Shown in pieces: positions 1-9,178 of a DNA stretch of 64,000 nucleotides. The notes beneath the pieces were generated by a model that saw only the letters and a list, made by a program, of their open reading frames with translations, searched no databases and was not told the origin of the DNA. Numbering within the stretch: position 1 is the stretch's first letter; each line of letters begins with the position of its first letter. This stretch comes from QHXW01 sp963847515 (GTDB taxonomy: Bacteria > Acidobacteriota > Terriglobia > Bryobacterales > Bryobacteraceae). A program made the translations under genes and the position numbers. The DNA lies in contig CAWKAA010000005.1 of the NCBI GenBank assembly GCA_963847515.1, forward strand, positions 1,736,001-1,800,000. Direction: 5' to 3'.

Positions 1-689
1 GCGGTAAGCCCATGCTCTGGCACCTCATGAATATTTATTCGGCACACGGGTTTTGCGAGTTCGTGGTGGCCTTGGGCTATAAGGCCGAGTGCATCAAAGA
101 TTACTTTTTGAATTTCCACGCCTTGAATAATGACCTGACCATTGATCTTAGCGGCGGCGACACCACCATACATCGCCGGAGCCAGCCTGGGTGGAAGGTA
201 CATCTGGTGGATACCGGACTGCAAACCGAAACCGGCGGCCGCATCAAGCGGCTGAGTGAATGGATCGGCGATGAGACGTTCATGCTGACCTACGGCGATG
301 GTGTGGCCAACATCGACATCCGGCGGCTGCTCGAATTTCACAAGTCGCACGGCAAACTGGCTACGGTTTCGGCGGTGCGCCCGCCGGCGAGATTTGGCGG
401 CCTGCACTTGAATGGCGGGGGCCAAATTGTCGAGTTCTCCGAGAAACCGCTAACCGGAGAGGGCTGGATCAACGGCGGGTTCTTCGTGCTCGAACCCGGA
501 GTCCGTGAATTCATCCAAGGCGACCAGACGATATGGGAGCACGAGCCGCTCGAAGCCTTGGCGCGCGAGGGAGAACTGATGGCCTACTATCATCAGGGCT
601 TCTGGCAGCCGATGGATACGCTGAGGGAAAAGATGCTGCTCGAAAAGCTATGGGATTCAGGCCAGGCGCCCTGGAAAGTATGGAACTGA
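1..689 (+). CDS. rfbF: Glucose-1-phosphate cytidylyltransferase (5' end outside window)
   Basis: Makes CDP-glucose from CTP and glucose-1-phosphate, the entry step of the CDP-3,6-dideoxyhexose pathway in the cytoplasm. The reading frame is open from base 3 (G-K-P before the first Met at base 12), so the gene starts upstream and lacks roughly the first 30 residues, including the nucleotide-binding loop. What remains follows the RfbF family closely: GFCEFVVALGYKAE, the metal/sugar segment TYGDGVANIDI, NGGFFVLEPGV and the C-terminal YYHQGFWQPMDTLREK. The stop overlaps the start of rfbG by 10 bases, and the neighbours rfbG and rfbH confirm the pathway. Confidence 0.93.
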   Translation, partial: GKPMLWHLMNIYSAHGFCEFVVALGYKAECIKDYFLNFHALNNDLTIDLSGGDTTIHRRSQPGWKVHLVDTGLQTETGGRIKRLSEWIGDETFMLTYGDGVANIDIRRLLEFHKSHGKLATVSAVRPPARFGGLHLNGGGQIVEFSEKPLTGEGWINGGFFVLEPGVREFIQGDQTIWEHEPLEALAREGELMAYYHQGFWQPMDTLREKMLLEKLWDSGQAPWKVWN

Positions 690-1669
690 GTGAATTCTGG
701 ACTGGGAAACGTGTCTTCGTTACCGGCGCCACGGGACTGGTGGGCTCCTGGCTCATTCGGCGGCTGGTAGAGGCCGGGGCCCGCGTGACCGCGCTGGTGC
801 GCGACTGGGACCCGCAAAGTGAGCTGATTCGCACCGGCCTGGTCCACGAAACCAGTGTGGTGAGCGGCGCGATCGAGCATTACGCAACCCTGGAGCGCGC
901 TTTAGTGGAGTACGAGATCGACACGGTGTTTCATCTGGCGGCCCGCACCATCGTGGGTGCAGCACTGCGAAGCCCTCTGGCAACGTTCGAAGCCAACATC
1001 CGCGGGACCTACAACCTGCTCGAGGCTTGCCGCAGCCACGGAGATCTGGTGGAGCGCGTGGTCGTGGCCTCGAGCGATAAAGCGTATGGATCGAGCGATG
1101 TCTTGCCCTACACCGAGCAAATGCCTCCGCTCGGACGTTTTCCTTATGACGTCTCCAAGTCCTGCGCGGATTTGATTGCGCAATCCTACTATCACAGTTA
1201 CCGCGTTCCGGTGGCCATTGCGCGCTGCGGCAATATTTATGGCGGCGGCGACCTGAACTGGAGCCGCGTGGTACCGGGCACTATCCGAAGCCTGTATTTC
1301 GGGAAGCGGCCGGTATTGCGCAGCGACGGCAGTTACACGCGCGATTACGTCTACGTCGAGGATGCGATGCAGGCATACCTGCGGCTCGCCGAGGGACTCG
1401 ACCGCACCGAGATCCGCGGGGAAGCGTTCAATTTCGGCCCGGCCCAACCGCAAACGGTACGAAATGTCGTCACGGTTCTCCAGCGCCTGATGGAGCGCCA
1501 GGACCTGTGCGTCGAGATCCGCAACGCCGCGCAGGCCGAAATTCGCGATCAGTACCTGTCGTCGGAGAAAGCGAGCCAGGTGTTGGACTGGCAGCCGCGC
1601 TACTCGCTCGAACAGGGGCTGGCTCGCAGCATCGCCTGGTACAAAGATTTTTTCGGGAGGGTAGCGTGA
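680..1669 (+). CDS. rfbG: CDP-glucose 4,6-dehydratase
   Basis: NAD-dependent extended SDR of 329 residues converting CDP-glucose to CDP-4-keto-6-deoxyglucose. It has an N-terminal Rossmann motif GATGLVGSWL (about residues 13-22), the active-site triplet in VVASSDKAYG and the YxxxK pair in YDVSKS. The frame is open upstream to 533, but the ATG at 680 gives the family-typical N-terminus MELSEFWTGKRVFVTGATG and overlaps rfbF by only 10 bases, so it was chosen. It ends in GTGA, which starts the next SDR. Confidence 0.92.
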   Translation: MELSEFWTGKRVFVTGATGLVGSWLIRRLVEAGARVTALVRDWDPQSELIRTGLVHETSVVSGAIEHYATLERALVEYEIDTVFHLAARTIVGAALRSPLATFEANIRGTYNLLEACRSHGDLVERVVVASSDKAYGSSDVLPYTEQMPPLGRFPYDVSKSCADLIAQSYYHSYRVPVAIARCGNIYGGGDLNWSRVVPGTIRSLYFGKRPVLRSDGSYTRDYVYVEDAMQAYLRLAEGLDRTEIRGEAFNFGPAQPQTVRNVVTVLQRLMERQDLCVEIRNAAQAEIRDQYLSSEKASQVLDWQPRYSLEQGLARSIAWYKDFFGRVA

Positions 1670-2595
1670 GTCCGGTTCTAGTAACGGGCGCCTCTGGCTT
1701 CATTGGCACACACCTGGTCGGGAGTCTGGTACGGCAGGGTATCGACGTGGTGAGCATATCTCGCAAATCCGGCTTTGAAGAAGATAAGCGCCATTTCCGC
1801 GTGGATCTATGCGACACCGCCGCCGTGCAGAAACTTTTCCGCCAGTTCAGTTTCTCCTCAGTGGTGCATCTGGCGGCCGCGGGCGTTTCGGCGGAAGCGG
1901 AAAACTTCGAAGGTCTCGTGGCCGTCAATACTCTGGCTACCGGCGCCTTCGCACGTATTGCGCTCGCCAACCAGGTGCAGCGGTTCATTTACGTGGGGTC
2001 GGGTTTCGAATACCGGCCGCAGGCGCAGCCCATGGACGAATCCACTCCACTTGGTGCGCCGAATCTCTATGGCGCCTCAAAGGCCGCGGGATGGCTGATG
2101 CTCGATACCCTGTTCCGGCTGGAAGGACTGCCGCTGGTCACCCTGCGGCCCTTCAGCGTGTATGGCCCCGGTGAGAACCAGTCGAAGCTCGTGCCGTATG
2201 TCATCTCGCAGGCACTGCGATCAGAGCCGATCCGGCTCACGCTGGGCAGCCAGGTCCGCGATTACGTTTTTGTCGAGGATGTGGTGGACGCCATGCTGCT
2301 CGGGCTCAACGGTCCCGCCTCGCCCGGGCAGGTTTATAACATCGGCTCGGGGCCGCAAGAAGCGAAGACCGTGCGCCAGTTTGTCGAGGAGATTCTCGCC
2401 GCCATGGGCGCGCCGTTGCGCCTGTGCTGGTTCGATCGCGCCGCTCGCAGCCTCCGCGATCCGCCGTACCTGGTCTCTGATCCCACACGCGCGCACATCG
2501 AGCTGGGCTGGCGTCCGCGTGTGCGTTTCGAAGAAGGCTTGGCTTGCACCATCGAGTGGTACAAGTCAGCCAAGGTCCAGGAGATGTCTGCGTGA
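1666..2595 (+). CDS. NAD(P)-dependent SDR, probable CDP-paratose/abequose synthase-like reductase
   Basis: 309-residue extended SDR with Rossmann motif GASGFIGTHL and the YxxxK pair in YGASK. It lies between rfbG and an RfbE-like 2-epimerase and upstream of rfbH. In known CDP-dideoxyhexose clusters this slot is filled by RfbS (paratose synthase) or RfbJ (abequose synthase), which reduce C4 of CDP-4-keto-3,6-dideoxyglucose. That role is inferred from context; generic UDP-sugar epimerase activity cannot be excluded from sequence alone. The GTG start at 1666 overlaps the rfbG stop by 4 bases, and the gene ends in another GTGA overlap. Confidence 0.8.
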   Translation: MSPVLVTGASGFIGTHLVGSLVRQGIDVVSISRKSGFEEDKRHFRVDLCDTAAVQKLFRQFSFSSVVHLAAAGVSAEAENFEGLVAVNTLATGAFARIALANQVQRFIYVGSGFEYRPQAQPMDESTPLGAPNLYGASKAAGWLMLDTLFRLEGLPLVTLRPFSVYGPGENQSKLVPYVISQALRSEPIRLTLGSQVRDYVFVEDVVDAMLLGLNGPASPGQVYNIGSGPQEAKTVRQFVEEILAAMGAPLRLCWFDRAARSLRDPPYLVSDPTRAHIELGWRPRVRFEEGLACTIEWYKSAKVQEMSA

Positions 2596-3610
2596 AGTGG
2601 CTCATCACGGGCGGAGCCGGATTCATTGGGACCAACGCGGCCGCGACGCTGACCGCTGCGGGCGAGAAATGCGTGCTGGCCGACAATTTTCACCGCGCAG
2701 GCGCCCAGTACAACCGCGCTTTTCTCCGCGACCGTTTCGGCCTGGAGGTACATTTTCTGGATATCCGGTTTCGCGACCGGGTCAACTCCTTCTGGGCCGC
2801 ACACGATGCAGACGTGATTCTGCACCTGGCCGGGCAGGTTTCGCTGGTGGCGTCGCTCAGCGATCCGGTCTACGACTTTGACGCCAACGCGCTGGGCACG
2901 TTTAACGTGCTCGAGGCCACGCGCCGCTTCCGGCCGGACGCCAAGCTGATATACGCCAGCAGCAACAAAGTCTACGGAGATTTGCGCGGCCTGCGCACCG
3001 GCGAAGAGGAAACGCGCTATGTGCTTCCCGGCTATCCTTACGGTCTCGCCGAAGATCTGCCGATGGCACTGCACGGCGGCTACTCGTGCTCGAAAGGCGC
3101 GGCCGATCAATACGTGCTCGACTACCACCGCGTGTACAACCTGAGTACTGTCGCTTTGCGCCAGTCCAGCATCTATGGCGGCCGCCAGTATGCTTCCGAG
3201 GACCAAGGCTGGGTGTCTTACTTCGTGCAGATGGGCGTCGAGCGGCGCCGGTTCCGCATCAGCGGCACCGGTAAACAGGTTCGGGACCTGCTGCACATCT
3301 CCGATCTGATCGAGTGCTATCGCGCGATAGCGCGCGCGCCGCGCGAGAGCCTGGCGTTCGGACAGGCGTTCAACATTGGCGGCGGCCCGCGGGCCAGCGT
3401 GTCGGTCGTCGAGCTGTTTTCGATACTCGAATCACGAATACCGATTTCCTATGCAATACGACGCGGGGCCGGCTCGTATGGGCGATCAGAAAGTTTTTAT
3501 TGCGGATACCCGAAAAGCACAGCAGCACCTGGGATGGGAGCCTTCGGTCGCCGGTCGCCGAGGGGCTGGCTGAGTTGATCGAGTGGTCCAAAGGCACGTG
3601 GGCCGCATGA
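2592..3610 (+). pseudogene. rfbE: CDP-paratose 2-epimerase (tyvelose epimerase) with two frameshifts near the 3' end
   Basis: Extended SDR that would invert C2 of CDP-paratose to give CDP-tyvelose. From the GTG at 2592 it follows the RfbE/Tyv family: GGAGFIGTN, HLAGQVSLVASLSDPVYDF, YASSNKVYGDL, YSCSKGAADQYVLDYHRVY, SIYGGRQYASEDQGWV and ISGTGKQVRDLLHISD. After LFSILES the family sequence moves to the second frame (MGDQKVFIADTRKAQQHLGW) and then to the third (AEGLAELIEWSKGTWAA), stopping at 3608-3610. That stop makes an ATGA overlap with the flippase start, as elsewhere in this operon, so 3610 is the ancestral end. Read without correction the protein stops near 3578 with about 45 wrong residues. 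Both shifts coincide with 7-bp duplications. Confidence 0.85.
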
Positions 3611-4896
3611 ACGTGAGACACAATGTGGTTCACGGAGTGCTGGGTTTTATGGGCCCCACAATGGTGGTAGTGGCCAGTTACCCGGTGCTGGTCCGCCACC
3701 TGGGTGCGGCGGTGTTCGGCGTCTACTTGCTGGCGCTGTCGCTGAGCGGCACGGTGATGCTGCTGGACCTTGGGTTTTGCGCCGCGACGCTGAAATTCGT
3801 CGCCGGGGACCTGGCGGCCGGCCGGCTCAGGGAAGCCGCCGACGTCATCGTGACGTCGCTCGTGGGCTATGCTGTGCTGGGCGCATTGGGCGGTGCAGCC
3901 GTCGCGGTCTTAGCGCCTTCGCTCGCCGGATTCTTCATCATTGACGAGCCGGCGGCGGCGGTTCTTGCCTTTCGCCTGGCAGCCTTGCAGTTCATGATGC
4001 TTCTACCCGCCATGGTGTTCGTCTCCGTCGCCAAAGCCCTCGGGCAGTTTGACCGTTCCGCTGTTTTTGCTTCTTTGCTGTCGATCGCTACTTATGGGGG
4101 TGCGGTGGCCGCGGTGCTGGCGGGCGCGGGGCTGGGCGGAGCCATGGCCGCTTCGGTCCTGGCCAACTTCGCCGCTTCGGCGGCGATCTGTTTTGCCGGT
4201 GTGCGACTCTGCCGGGCTCGCGGCATCCGGCTCAGCCGGGGGCGCCCCATCGTCTTTCGCCGCATCCTGGGCTTCGGATGGGTCCTTACGGTGAATTCTG
4301 TAGCGGCCTTCCTGCTCTATCAGGTCCAGAGATACGTAGCCGGGATGGTTTTGGGGCCGGTTGCCGTCACGGTGCTTCAAACCGCAGCCGTGGTGCCGTC
4401 AAAAATGCACGCAGCAGTTAGTGCTGCCACGGAAGTGATGTTTCCGTTTTCCGGCGCTTGCAGCGATCGGGCGAAGCTGCGGCAAGTCTACCTCCGCATG
4501 CTGTTGGGCAGCGCGGTCGTAGCATTGGGCGGCTTTGCGGCGCTGATCTTGCTGGCGAGGCCGCTGCTCGCGATTTGGCTGGGCGCGAGGCTGGCGGCTT
4601 CCGTTTGGCCCCTTCTTCCGATCTTCGCTCTGGGTTACTTCTTTCTGGCGCTATCGCCCGCGCCGTTTCACCTGGTGAACGGGCTGGGGAGACCGGGGCT
4701 GAACACGCTGTTCTACGTTATGAACGCCCTGCTTAACGTGACGTTCCTCGTGGCCGCGGCTGCCAGGGGCATGACGCTACACAAGCTCGCCTGGTCGTTT
4801 GCCGCAGCCAACATCCTGACCGGCATCTGCTATCAGATTGCGGTTGAGGCGATCATATGGCGCAGCGAGCCACGTGCGGCCGAGCTGGCGGTATGA
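3607..4896 (+). CDS. Polysaccharide flippase, Wzx/MATE-like (RfbX family)
   Basis: Integral membrane protein of 429 residues with about 12 hydrophobic segments. It is expected to flip undecaprenyl-linked oligosaccharide units across the inner membrane. The N-terminus (MNVRHNVVHGVLGFMGPTM) and the first helices resemble oligosaccharide exporters, and it lies among glycosyltransferases and a WbaP-like transferase. The ATG at 3607 overlaps the 2-epimerase stop (ATGA), and its own stop overlaps the next glycosyltransferase in the same way. Family membership rests on topology and context more than on motifs. Confidence 0.83.
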   Translation: MNVRHNVVHGVLGFMGPTMVVVASYPVLVRHLGAAVFGVYLLALSLSGTVMLLDLGFCAATLKFVAGDLAAGRLREAADVIVTSLVGYAVLGALGGAAVAVLAPSLAGFFIIDEPAAAVLAFRLAALQFMMLLPAMVFVSVAKALGQFDRSAVFASLLSIATYGGAVAAVLAGAGLGGAMAASVLANFAASAAICFAGVRLCRARGIRLSRGRPIVFRRILGFGWVLTVNSVAAFLLYQVQRYVAGMVLGPVAVTVLQTAAVVPSKMHAAVSAATEVMFPFSGACSDRAKLRQVYLRMLLGSAVVALGGFAALILLARPLLAIWLGARLAASVWPLLPIFALGYFFLALSPAPFHLVNGLGRPGLNTLFYVMNALLNVTFLVAAAARGMTLHKLAWSFAAANILTGICYQIAVEAIIWRSEPRAAELAV

Positions 4897-5777
4897 GTTC
4901 TCCGCTAGTGAGCATCATGGTGCCGGTCCATAACCGCCGGAACCTGCTGGCCGTGTGCCTCGAGTCCGCGCTGGCCCAGACCTGCCGTGACTTTGAAGTA
5001 GTCGTGGCCGACAACGCCTCGACCGACGGCACCTGGGATGTGTGCCGTGAATTCGCCCGCATCGATTCCCGCGTGCGCATTTTTCAAAATCCCGAGAACA
5101 TCGGCCCAGTGCGCAACTGGCGGCGCTGTTTCAAGCAATCCCAGGGGCATTACGGAAAACTGCTTTTCTCCGATGACCTGATGTCTCCCGATTTTCTGGA
5201 GAAAACCCTCCCGCTGATGCGCGATCCGCACGTGGCGTTCGTTTTCTCAATGGCCACCATCGGATCCGAACTGTGGCATGGCCGCGCGGCATATCGATTC
5301 GGCGGCCATACCGGAAAATTTTCGCGAAACCGCTACATTCGCTGCGCGCTTCTCGGCTCGCGCGCTCCCGTTTCCCCCGGAGCCGCCCTGTTCCGTATGA
5401 GCGATTTGCGCGCCAGCTTGCAGCTGAGCATTCCTTCGCCCAGTATCGGCGGTTTCGAAGAGCATGGAGCGGGCATTGACCTGCTGCTATACCTCATGAC
5501 GGCGGCACGGTACGAGCAAGTGGCTTTTGTGGCCGAAGCGCTGGTGTTCTTCCGCGAGCACAAGGGATCCATCACTTTCTCCGACGAATTCCGCATGGCC
5601 GACGCCTATCACCAGGCGCGCATCTGGTTTGCGGCCCGCACCCAGGCGCGCTGGACGCTCGCATCGACGCTGGCGGCGGCATGGTTGCGTTCCGTGAAAC
5701 AGCGGCGCCATCTGGTAAGCCCAGGCGCCATTGCCGATCGCTATTTACCGGAAACCCTGAGGAAGTGGACCGCATGA
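4893..5777 (+). CDS. Glycosyltransferase family 2
   Basis: 294-residue GT-A fold transferase acting on the cytoplasmic face. It shows the N-terminal SIMVPVHNRRNLL strand, VADNASTDGTWDV (nucleotide-sugar Asp), NPENIGPVRNW and the DxD-like LLFSDDLMSPDFL. The acceptor side is the C-terminal half, which has no diagnostic motif. The ATG at 4893 gives a 4-base overlap with the flippase. Which sugar it transfers cannot be read from the sequence. Confidence 0.88.
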   Translation: MSSPLVSIMVPVHNRRNLLAVCLESALAQTCRDFEVVVADNASTDGTWDVCREFARIDSRVRIFQNPENIGPVRNWRRCFKQSQGHYGKLLFSDDLMSPDFLEKTLPLMRDPHVAFVFSMATIGSELWHGRAAYRFGGHTGKFSRNRYIRCALLGSRAPVSPGAALFRMSDLRASLQLSIPSPSIGGFEEHGAGIDLLLYLMTAARYEQVAFVAEALVFFREHKGSITFSDEFRMADAYHQARIWFAARTQARWTLASTLAAAWLRSVKQRRHLVSPGAIADRYLPETLRKWTA

Positions 5778-6577
5778 GAATTGGTATCGTCACCATCTCC
5801 TACAACCAAGCGAGCTACTTAACTGAAGCCATCGAATCCGTCCAAGTCGCCGACCCCGAACGCTTGGAATATGTCATGGTCGATCCCGGCTCGACCGATG
5901 GATCGCGTGACATCATCGAACGTTTTCGCCGTCGCTTCAGCAGAATTATCCTCGAACCTGACAAGGGGCCTCCCGACGGCTTGAACAAAGGCTTCGCAGC
6001 GACCACCGCGGACGTGGCCGGGTATCTCAACGCTGACGATCGATTCACTCCCGGGGCGCTGGATTATGTAGTGCGCTATTTCGAGCGGCGCCCGGATGTC
6101 GACGTCCTCTGCGGCGCTATCCGTATCATCGATGAAAACGGCGAAGCCAGCATCCGGCGCCGCACGCCGGACCGCATCGACCTGCGCAGCTACGCCTACG
6201 AAACTTGCTTCTTCTGGCAGCAGGCGACCTTCTTCCGGCGCGAGGCGTTTCTGAAGACAGGCGGATTCAACGTTCAAAGTAAGACCACCTGGGATGGTGA
6301 GCTGGTGATCGATATGGCACTTGCCGGCTGCCGGTTCGCTTACACCAATAAACTGCTGGGCGATTTCCGCATCTACGGCGATTCCATCACGGGCTCGGGC
6401 CGTTTCGCCGAAGCCCTCCGCAGCGACCGCGCTCACATGCGCGAAAAGATCCTGCGCGCAGGCATTCCACGTGCTTCCGGTCTCGAAGTGCGTGCGATGA
6501 AGGCGTTCTACAAGTTCAACCTTCGCCGCCACTGGTCCTATTTGTTCGGTGGGGAAGAACTGGAGAGGACCGGATGA
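5774..6577 (+). CDS. Glycosyltransferase family 2 (WcaA-like)
   Basis: 267 residues. Motifs are IGIVTISYNQASYLTEAIES at the N-terminus, MVDPGSTDGSRDII and the metal-binding YLNADDRFTPGALDY, followed by CFFWQQATFFRREAF, typical of GT2 enzymes that build the repeat unit. It overlaps the upstream GT by 4 bases and the rfbH start by 4 bases (ATGA at 6574). Substrate unknown. Confidence 0.88.
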   Translation: MRIGIVTISYNQASYLTEAIESVQVADPERLEYVMVDPGSTDGSRDIIERFRRRFSRIILEPDKGPPDGLNKGFAATTADVAGYLNADDRFTPGALDYVVRYFERRPDVDVLCGAIRIIDENGEASIRRRTPDRIDLRSYAYETCFFWQQATFFRREAFLKTGGFNVQSKTTWDGELVIDMALAGCRFAYTNKLLGDFRIYGDSITGSGRFAEALRSDRAHMREKILRAGIPRASGLEVRAMKAFYKFNLRRHWSYLFGGEELERTG

Positions 6578-7914
6578 CGGCCTCTGAACTGCGTGCGGAG
6601 ATTCTTTGCGGAGTTGCCCGGTACCACGAGGCCGCGTTTCCTGAATGCGGATTCCTGCCGGGCGAGACGCCTGTGCCTTGCGCGGGCCGTACTTTCGATA
6701 GCGACGAACTGGCGCACCTGGTGGATGCAGCGCTCGATTTCTGGCTCACAACGGGCCGCTACGCCGAGCGCTTCGAGCGGGACCTAGCGCTCTTTTTGGG
6801 CGTGCGTCACGCCATGCTGTGCAACTCGGGCTCGTCCGCAAATTTGCTGGCCATCGCCGCTCTGACGTCACCCAAGCTGGGCGACCGAAGATTACAGCGT
6901 GGCGATGAAGTGATCACCGCGGCCGCCGCATTTCCCACCACTGTTTTTCCGATCGTGCAGCACGCGCTCGTGCCGGTCTTTGTGGATGCCGATCTGGGAA
7001 CCTACAATGCGAATCCGGAAAGAATCGCCGAGGCCATCACGCCTCGGACTCGAGCCATCGTATTGGCCCACACCCTTGGGAATCCTTTCGATCTCGATCG
7101 GGTGCTGGCTCTGGCGCGCCAGTACGATCTCTGGGTGATTGAGGATAACTGTGACGCTTTGGGATCCAGATGGCGCGGCCGCATGACGGGAACGTTCGGG
7201 CACCTCTCGACCGCCAGCTTCTATCCGGCCCACCACATCACCACGGGTGAGGGCGGCTGCGTCCTGACCGGCACCCCGCTTTTGAAAACCGTCGTTGAGT
7301 CCTTTCGCGACTGGGGCCGCGACTGCTGGTGCGAACCGGGAAAGGACAACACCTGCGGCAAACGGTTCGGGTGCCAGATGGGCGAGCTACCGGTGGGATA
7401 CGACCACAAGTACACGTATGCGCACGCCGGATACAACCTGAAGCTAACCGACATGCAAGCCGCCGTCGGCGTAGCGCAACTGTGCAAGCTGCCCGGCTTC
7501 ATCGAAGCGCGTAAAAGAAACTGGAAGAGGCTGCGGGAGGCTCTCTCCGGCCTGGAACATTTCCTGATCCTTCCATGCGCCTCCGAGCACGCAGACCCGA
7601 GCTGGTTCGGCTTCGCGATTACCCTCCGGGACGACGCCCCATTCGAGAGAAGAGAGGTAATCGAATTCCTCGAGAACCGCCGGATCGCTACCCGGCTGTT
7701 ATTCGCGGGCAACCTCACGCGCCAACCCGCTTTTCGCGAATTGCACTACCGCATTGCGGGCGAACTAACTACTACCGATGTCATCATGCACCGGACATTT
7801 TGGGTGGGCGTCCATCCGGGCCTGACGGAGCCGATGGTCGACTACGTAGCGGATTCGATCGGGCAGTTCGCGCGTCAGTCGGATCGCATTCCGGCAATGT
7901 CCCATGCCACGTGA
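6574..7914 (+). CDS. rfbH: CDP-4-keto-6-deoxy-D-glucose 3-dehydrase (E1, RfbH)
   Basis: 446-residue PMP- and [2Fe-2S]-dependent enzyme that removes the C3 hydroxyl, creating the 3,6-dideoxy sugar. It belongs to the DegT/DnrJ fold, but the PLP-binding Lys is replaced by the active-site His of SFYPAHHITTGEGG, as in true E1. Cluster ligands are visible: Cys in EDNCDALG and the C-x-C-x7-C arrangement in RDCWCEPGKDNTCGKRFG. C-terminal RLLFAGNLTRQPAF is also family-typical. It needs an E3-type reductase partner, which is not in the window. It overlaps neighbours at both ends. Confidence 0.96.
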   Translation: MTASELRAEILCGVARYHEAAFPECGFLPGETPVPCAGRTFDSDELAHLVDAALDFWLTTGRYAERFERDLALFLGVRHAMLCNSGSSANLLAIAALTSPKLGDRRLQRGDEVITAAAAFPTTVFPIVQHALVPVFVDADLGTYNANPERIAEAITPRTRAIVLAHTLGNPFDLDRVLALARQYDLWVIEDNCDALGSRWRGRMTGTFGHLSTASFYPAHHITTGEGGCVLTGTPLLKTVVESFRDWGRDCWCEPGKDNTCGKRFGCQMGELPVGYDHKYTYAHAGYNLKLTDMQAAVGVAQLCKLPGFIEARKRNWKRLREALSGLEHFLILPCASEHADPSWFGFAITLRDDAPFERREVIEFLENRRIATRLLFAGNLTRQPAFRELHYRIAGELTTTDVIMHRTFWVGVHPGLTEPMVDYVADSIGQFARQSDRIPAMSHAT

Positions 7915-9178
7915 TCTTGTCTGTGAGGCGGATTCCCTCTTCCGCCGGCCGCTGAGATTCGCGGCGGAATCGAGAACCAAGCCGACGAGGGCGTCGGCCG
8001 CGGACCAGGGGGTCCGCCCCACTTCTTACGTGATGATCCTGGTCGGCCTTGCCACGCCATGGCAACTCGAATGGTTCGGCATTCTCTATGCGAGCGAGAT
8101 TCTGCTGGCGGCCGTAGCCCTGTGGGCCCTTCTCACGCATCTCACGGACACGCGCTTCTGGCAGCGGCCATTCACCACGCTGTTGACCTGTCTCGGCGCC
8201 ACCCTGCTGGCGTACGTGGTAGCCGACGTGACGCTGGGCACTGACCTTCAGAATCTGGCGCGTGGTTGGGCTCGCAATATTTTCCTGGCCAGCAATTTCA
8301 TTGGGTTGTATTTTCTCACCCGGCGCAATCCGTTCAACCTGATGATTTATGCAATCTCCGCCGCGGCAGGCATTCTCGGATATCTGGCTCTTACCGGCGC
8401 GCTGTTCGACGATTGGAAGTTTGGTGCTTCGGGGCCTCTGACGCTTCTCGTCGCGTGTCTGGTACCGCTCGCCGCGCCGCGGGGTTCCATGGCCGGCGCG
8501 CTCGCTCTGGCGGCCATTGGCCTTCTGCACATCGAACTGGACGCGAGAGAAATCGGAGGCAACTGTCTGCTGGGTGGCTTGTTGCTGCTGACACTCTGCT
8601 CCCCCGTCCGAAGATCGAAATTTCTTTCGCGGGCCGTGGTCGCGATTCTCTTGTCGACAGGGGCCGGCATCCTGCTCTATGCCTACGCTGTGACCGATGC
8701 GTCGTACGGCGAGCGCCGCGGGTTTTCGAATGCCTGGCGGACTGCGTCGCTGATCACTGCCGCCACCGCCATTTCCGACTCGCCTTGGCTGGGCAATGGA
8801 TCACAAGCCAACAATTCCGACCTTCAGTCTCGCTACGATTCCATCTTTGCCGAACATACCGGCATTCGCTATCGCGGCCAGCGAACCGACATCTCCACCT
8901 TTTCGCCCCACTCCCAGGTCCTGCAGGCCTGGTTTGAAGCCGGCATCTTTGGTACCGCATTCTTCCTCTACCTTGGCTGGAAGCTAGTGCGTGGATTCGG
9001 CTGGTGTGTATTCCATCGCTCCGCCGACGTGTTCTCGGTGTTGTTCGCCTTCTGCCTGCTGCGCGCCATGTGGCACCTCCTGTTTAGCCCGTTCGCGGGC
9101 CTGGCCCGTTTGGATGTCGCGCTAGCTGCGGTGATCGTGTGCCTGCTCGATCGGGAATGGCGGCATGAATTTCCGTGA
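7904..9178 (+). CDS. O-antigen ligase/polymerase-like membrane protein (start uncertain)
   Basis: Polytopic membrane protein, 424 residues from the ATG at 7904, with about 10 hydrophobic segments and a periplasmic loop containing SPWLGNGSQANNSD and FSPHSQVLQAWFEAGIFG. This resembles the conserved loop of the Wzy_C/WaaL family that polymerises or ligates O-antigen in the periplasm. The first ~42 residues are polar and are encoded by a double-hairpin REP (7981-8022). A start at GTG 8030 or ATG 8033, just before VMILVGLATPW, would put the REP between genes. The 7904 start is kept because it overlaps rfbH by 11 bases, in line with the rest of the operon. Polymerase or ligase cannot be decided. 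Confidence 0.78.
   Translation: MPRDLVCEADSLFRRPLRFAAESRTKPTRASAADQGVRPTSYVMILVGLATPWQLEWFGILYASEILLAAVALWALLTHLTDTRFWQRPFTTLLTCLGATLLAYVVADVTLGTDLQNLARGWARNIFLASNFIGLYFLTRRNPFNLMIYAISAAAGILGYLALTGALFDDWKFGASGPLTLLVACLVPLAAPRGSMAGALALAAIGLLHIELDAREIGGNCLLGGLLLLTLCSPVRRSKFLSRAVVAILLSTGAGILLYAYAVTDASYGERRGFSNAWRTASLITAATAISDSPWLGNGSQANNSDLQSRYDSIFAEHTGIRYRGQRTDISTFSPHSQVLQAWFEAGIFGTAFFLYLGWKLVRGFGWCVFHRSADVFSVLFAFCLLRAMWHLLFSPFAGLARLDVALAAVIVCLLDREWRHEFP
7981..8022 (-). repeat. Double-hairpin REP-like element, copy A
   Basis: Two adjacent perfect 7-bp stems, each with an AGGG loop: 7981-7998 (GCCGACG/CGTCGGC) and 8000-8017 (GCGGACC/GGTCCGC), followed by CCCAC. Read on the minus strand this is GTGGG followed directly by the hairpins, the layout of REP sequences recognised by RAYT transposases. 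The same architecture recurs at 42038-42079 with the first stem identical and the second stem changed on both sides. Confidence 0.85.

Noticed and set aside
2334..3296. 320-codon open frame on the minus strand across the 2-epimerase gene
   Set aside because: It is antisense to clear SDR coding sequence and shows no family motif; long antisense frames are common in GC-rich genes.
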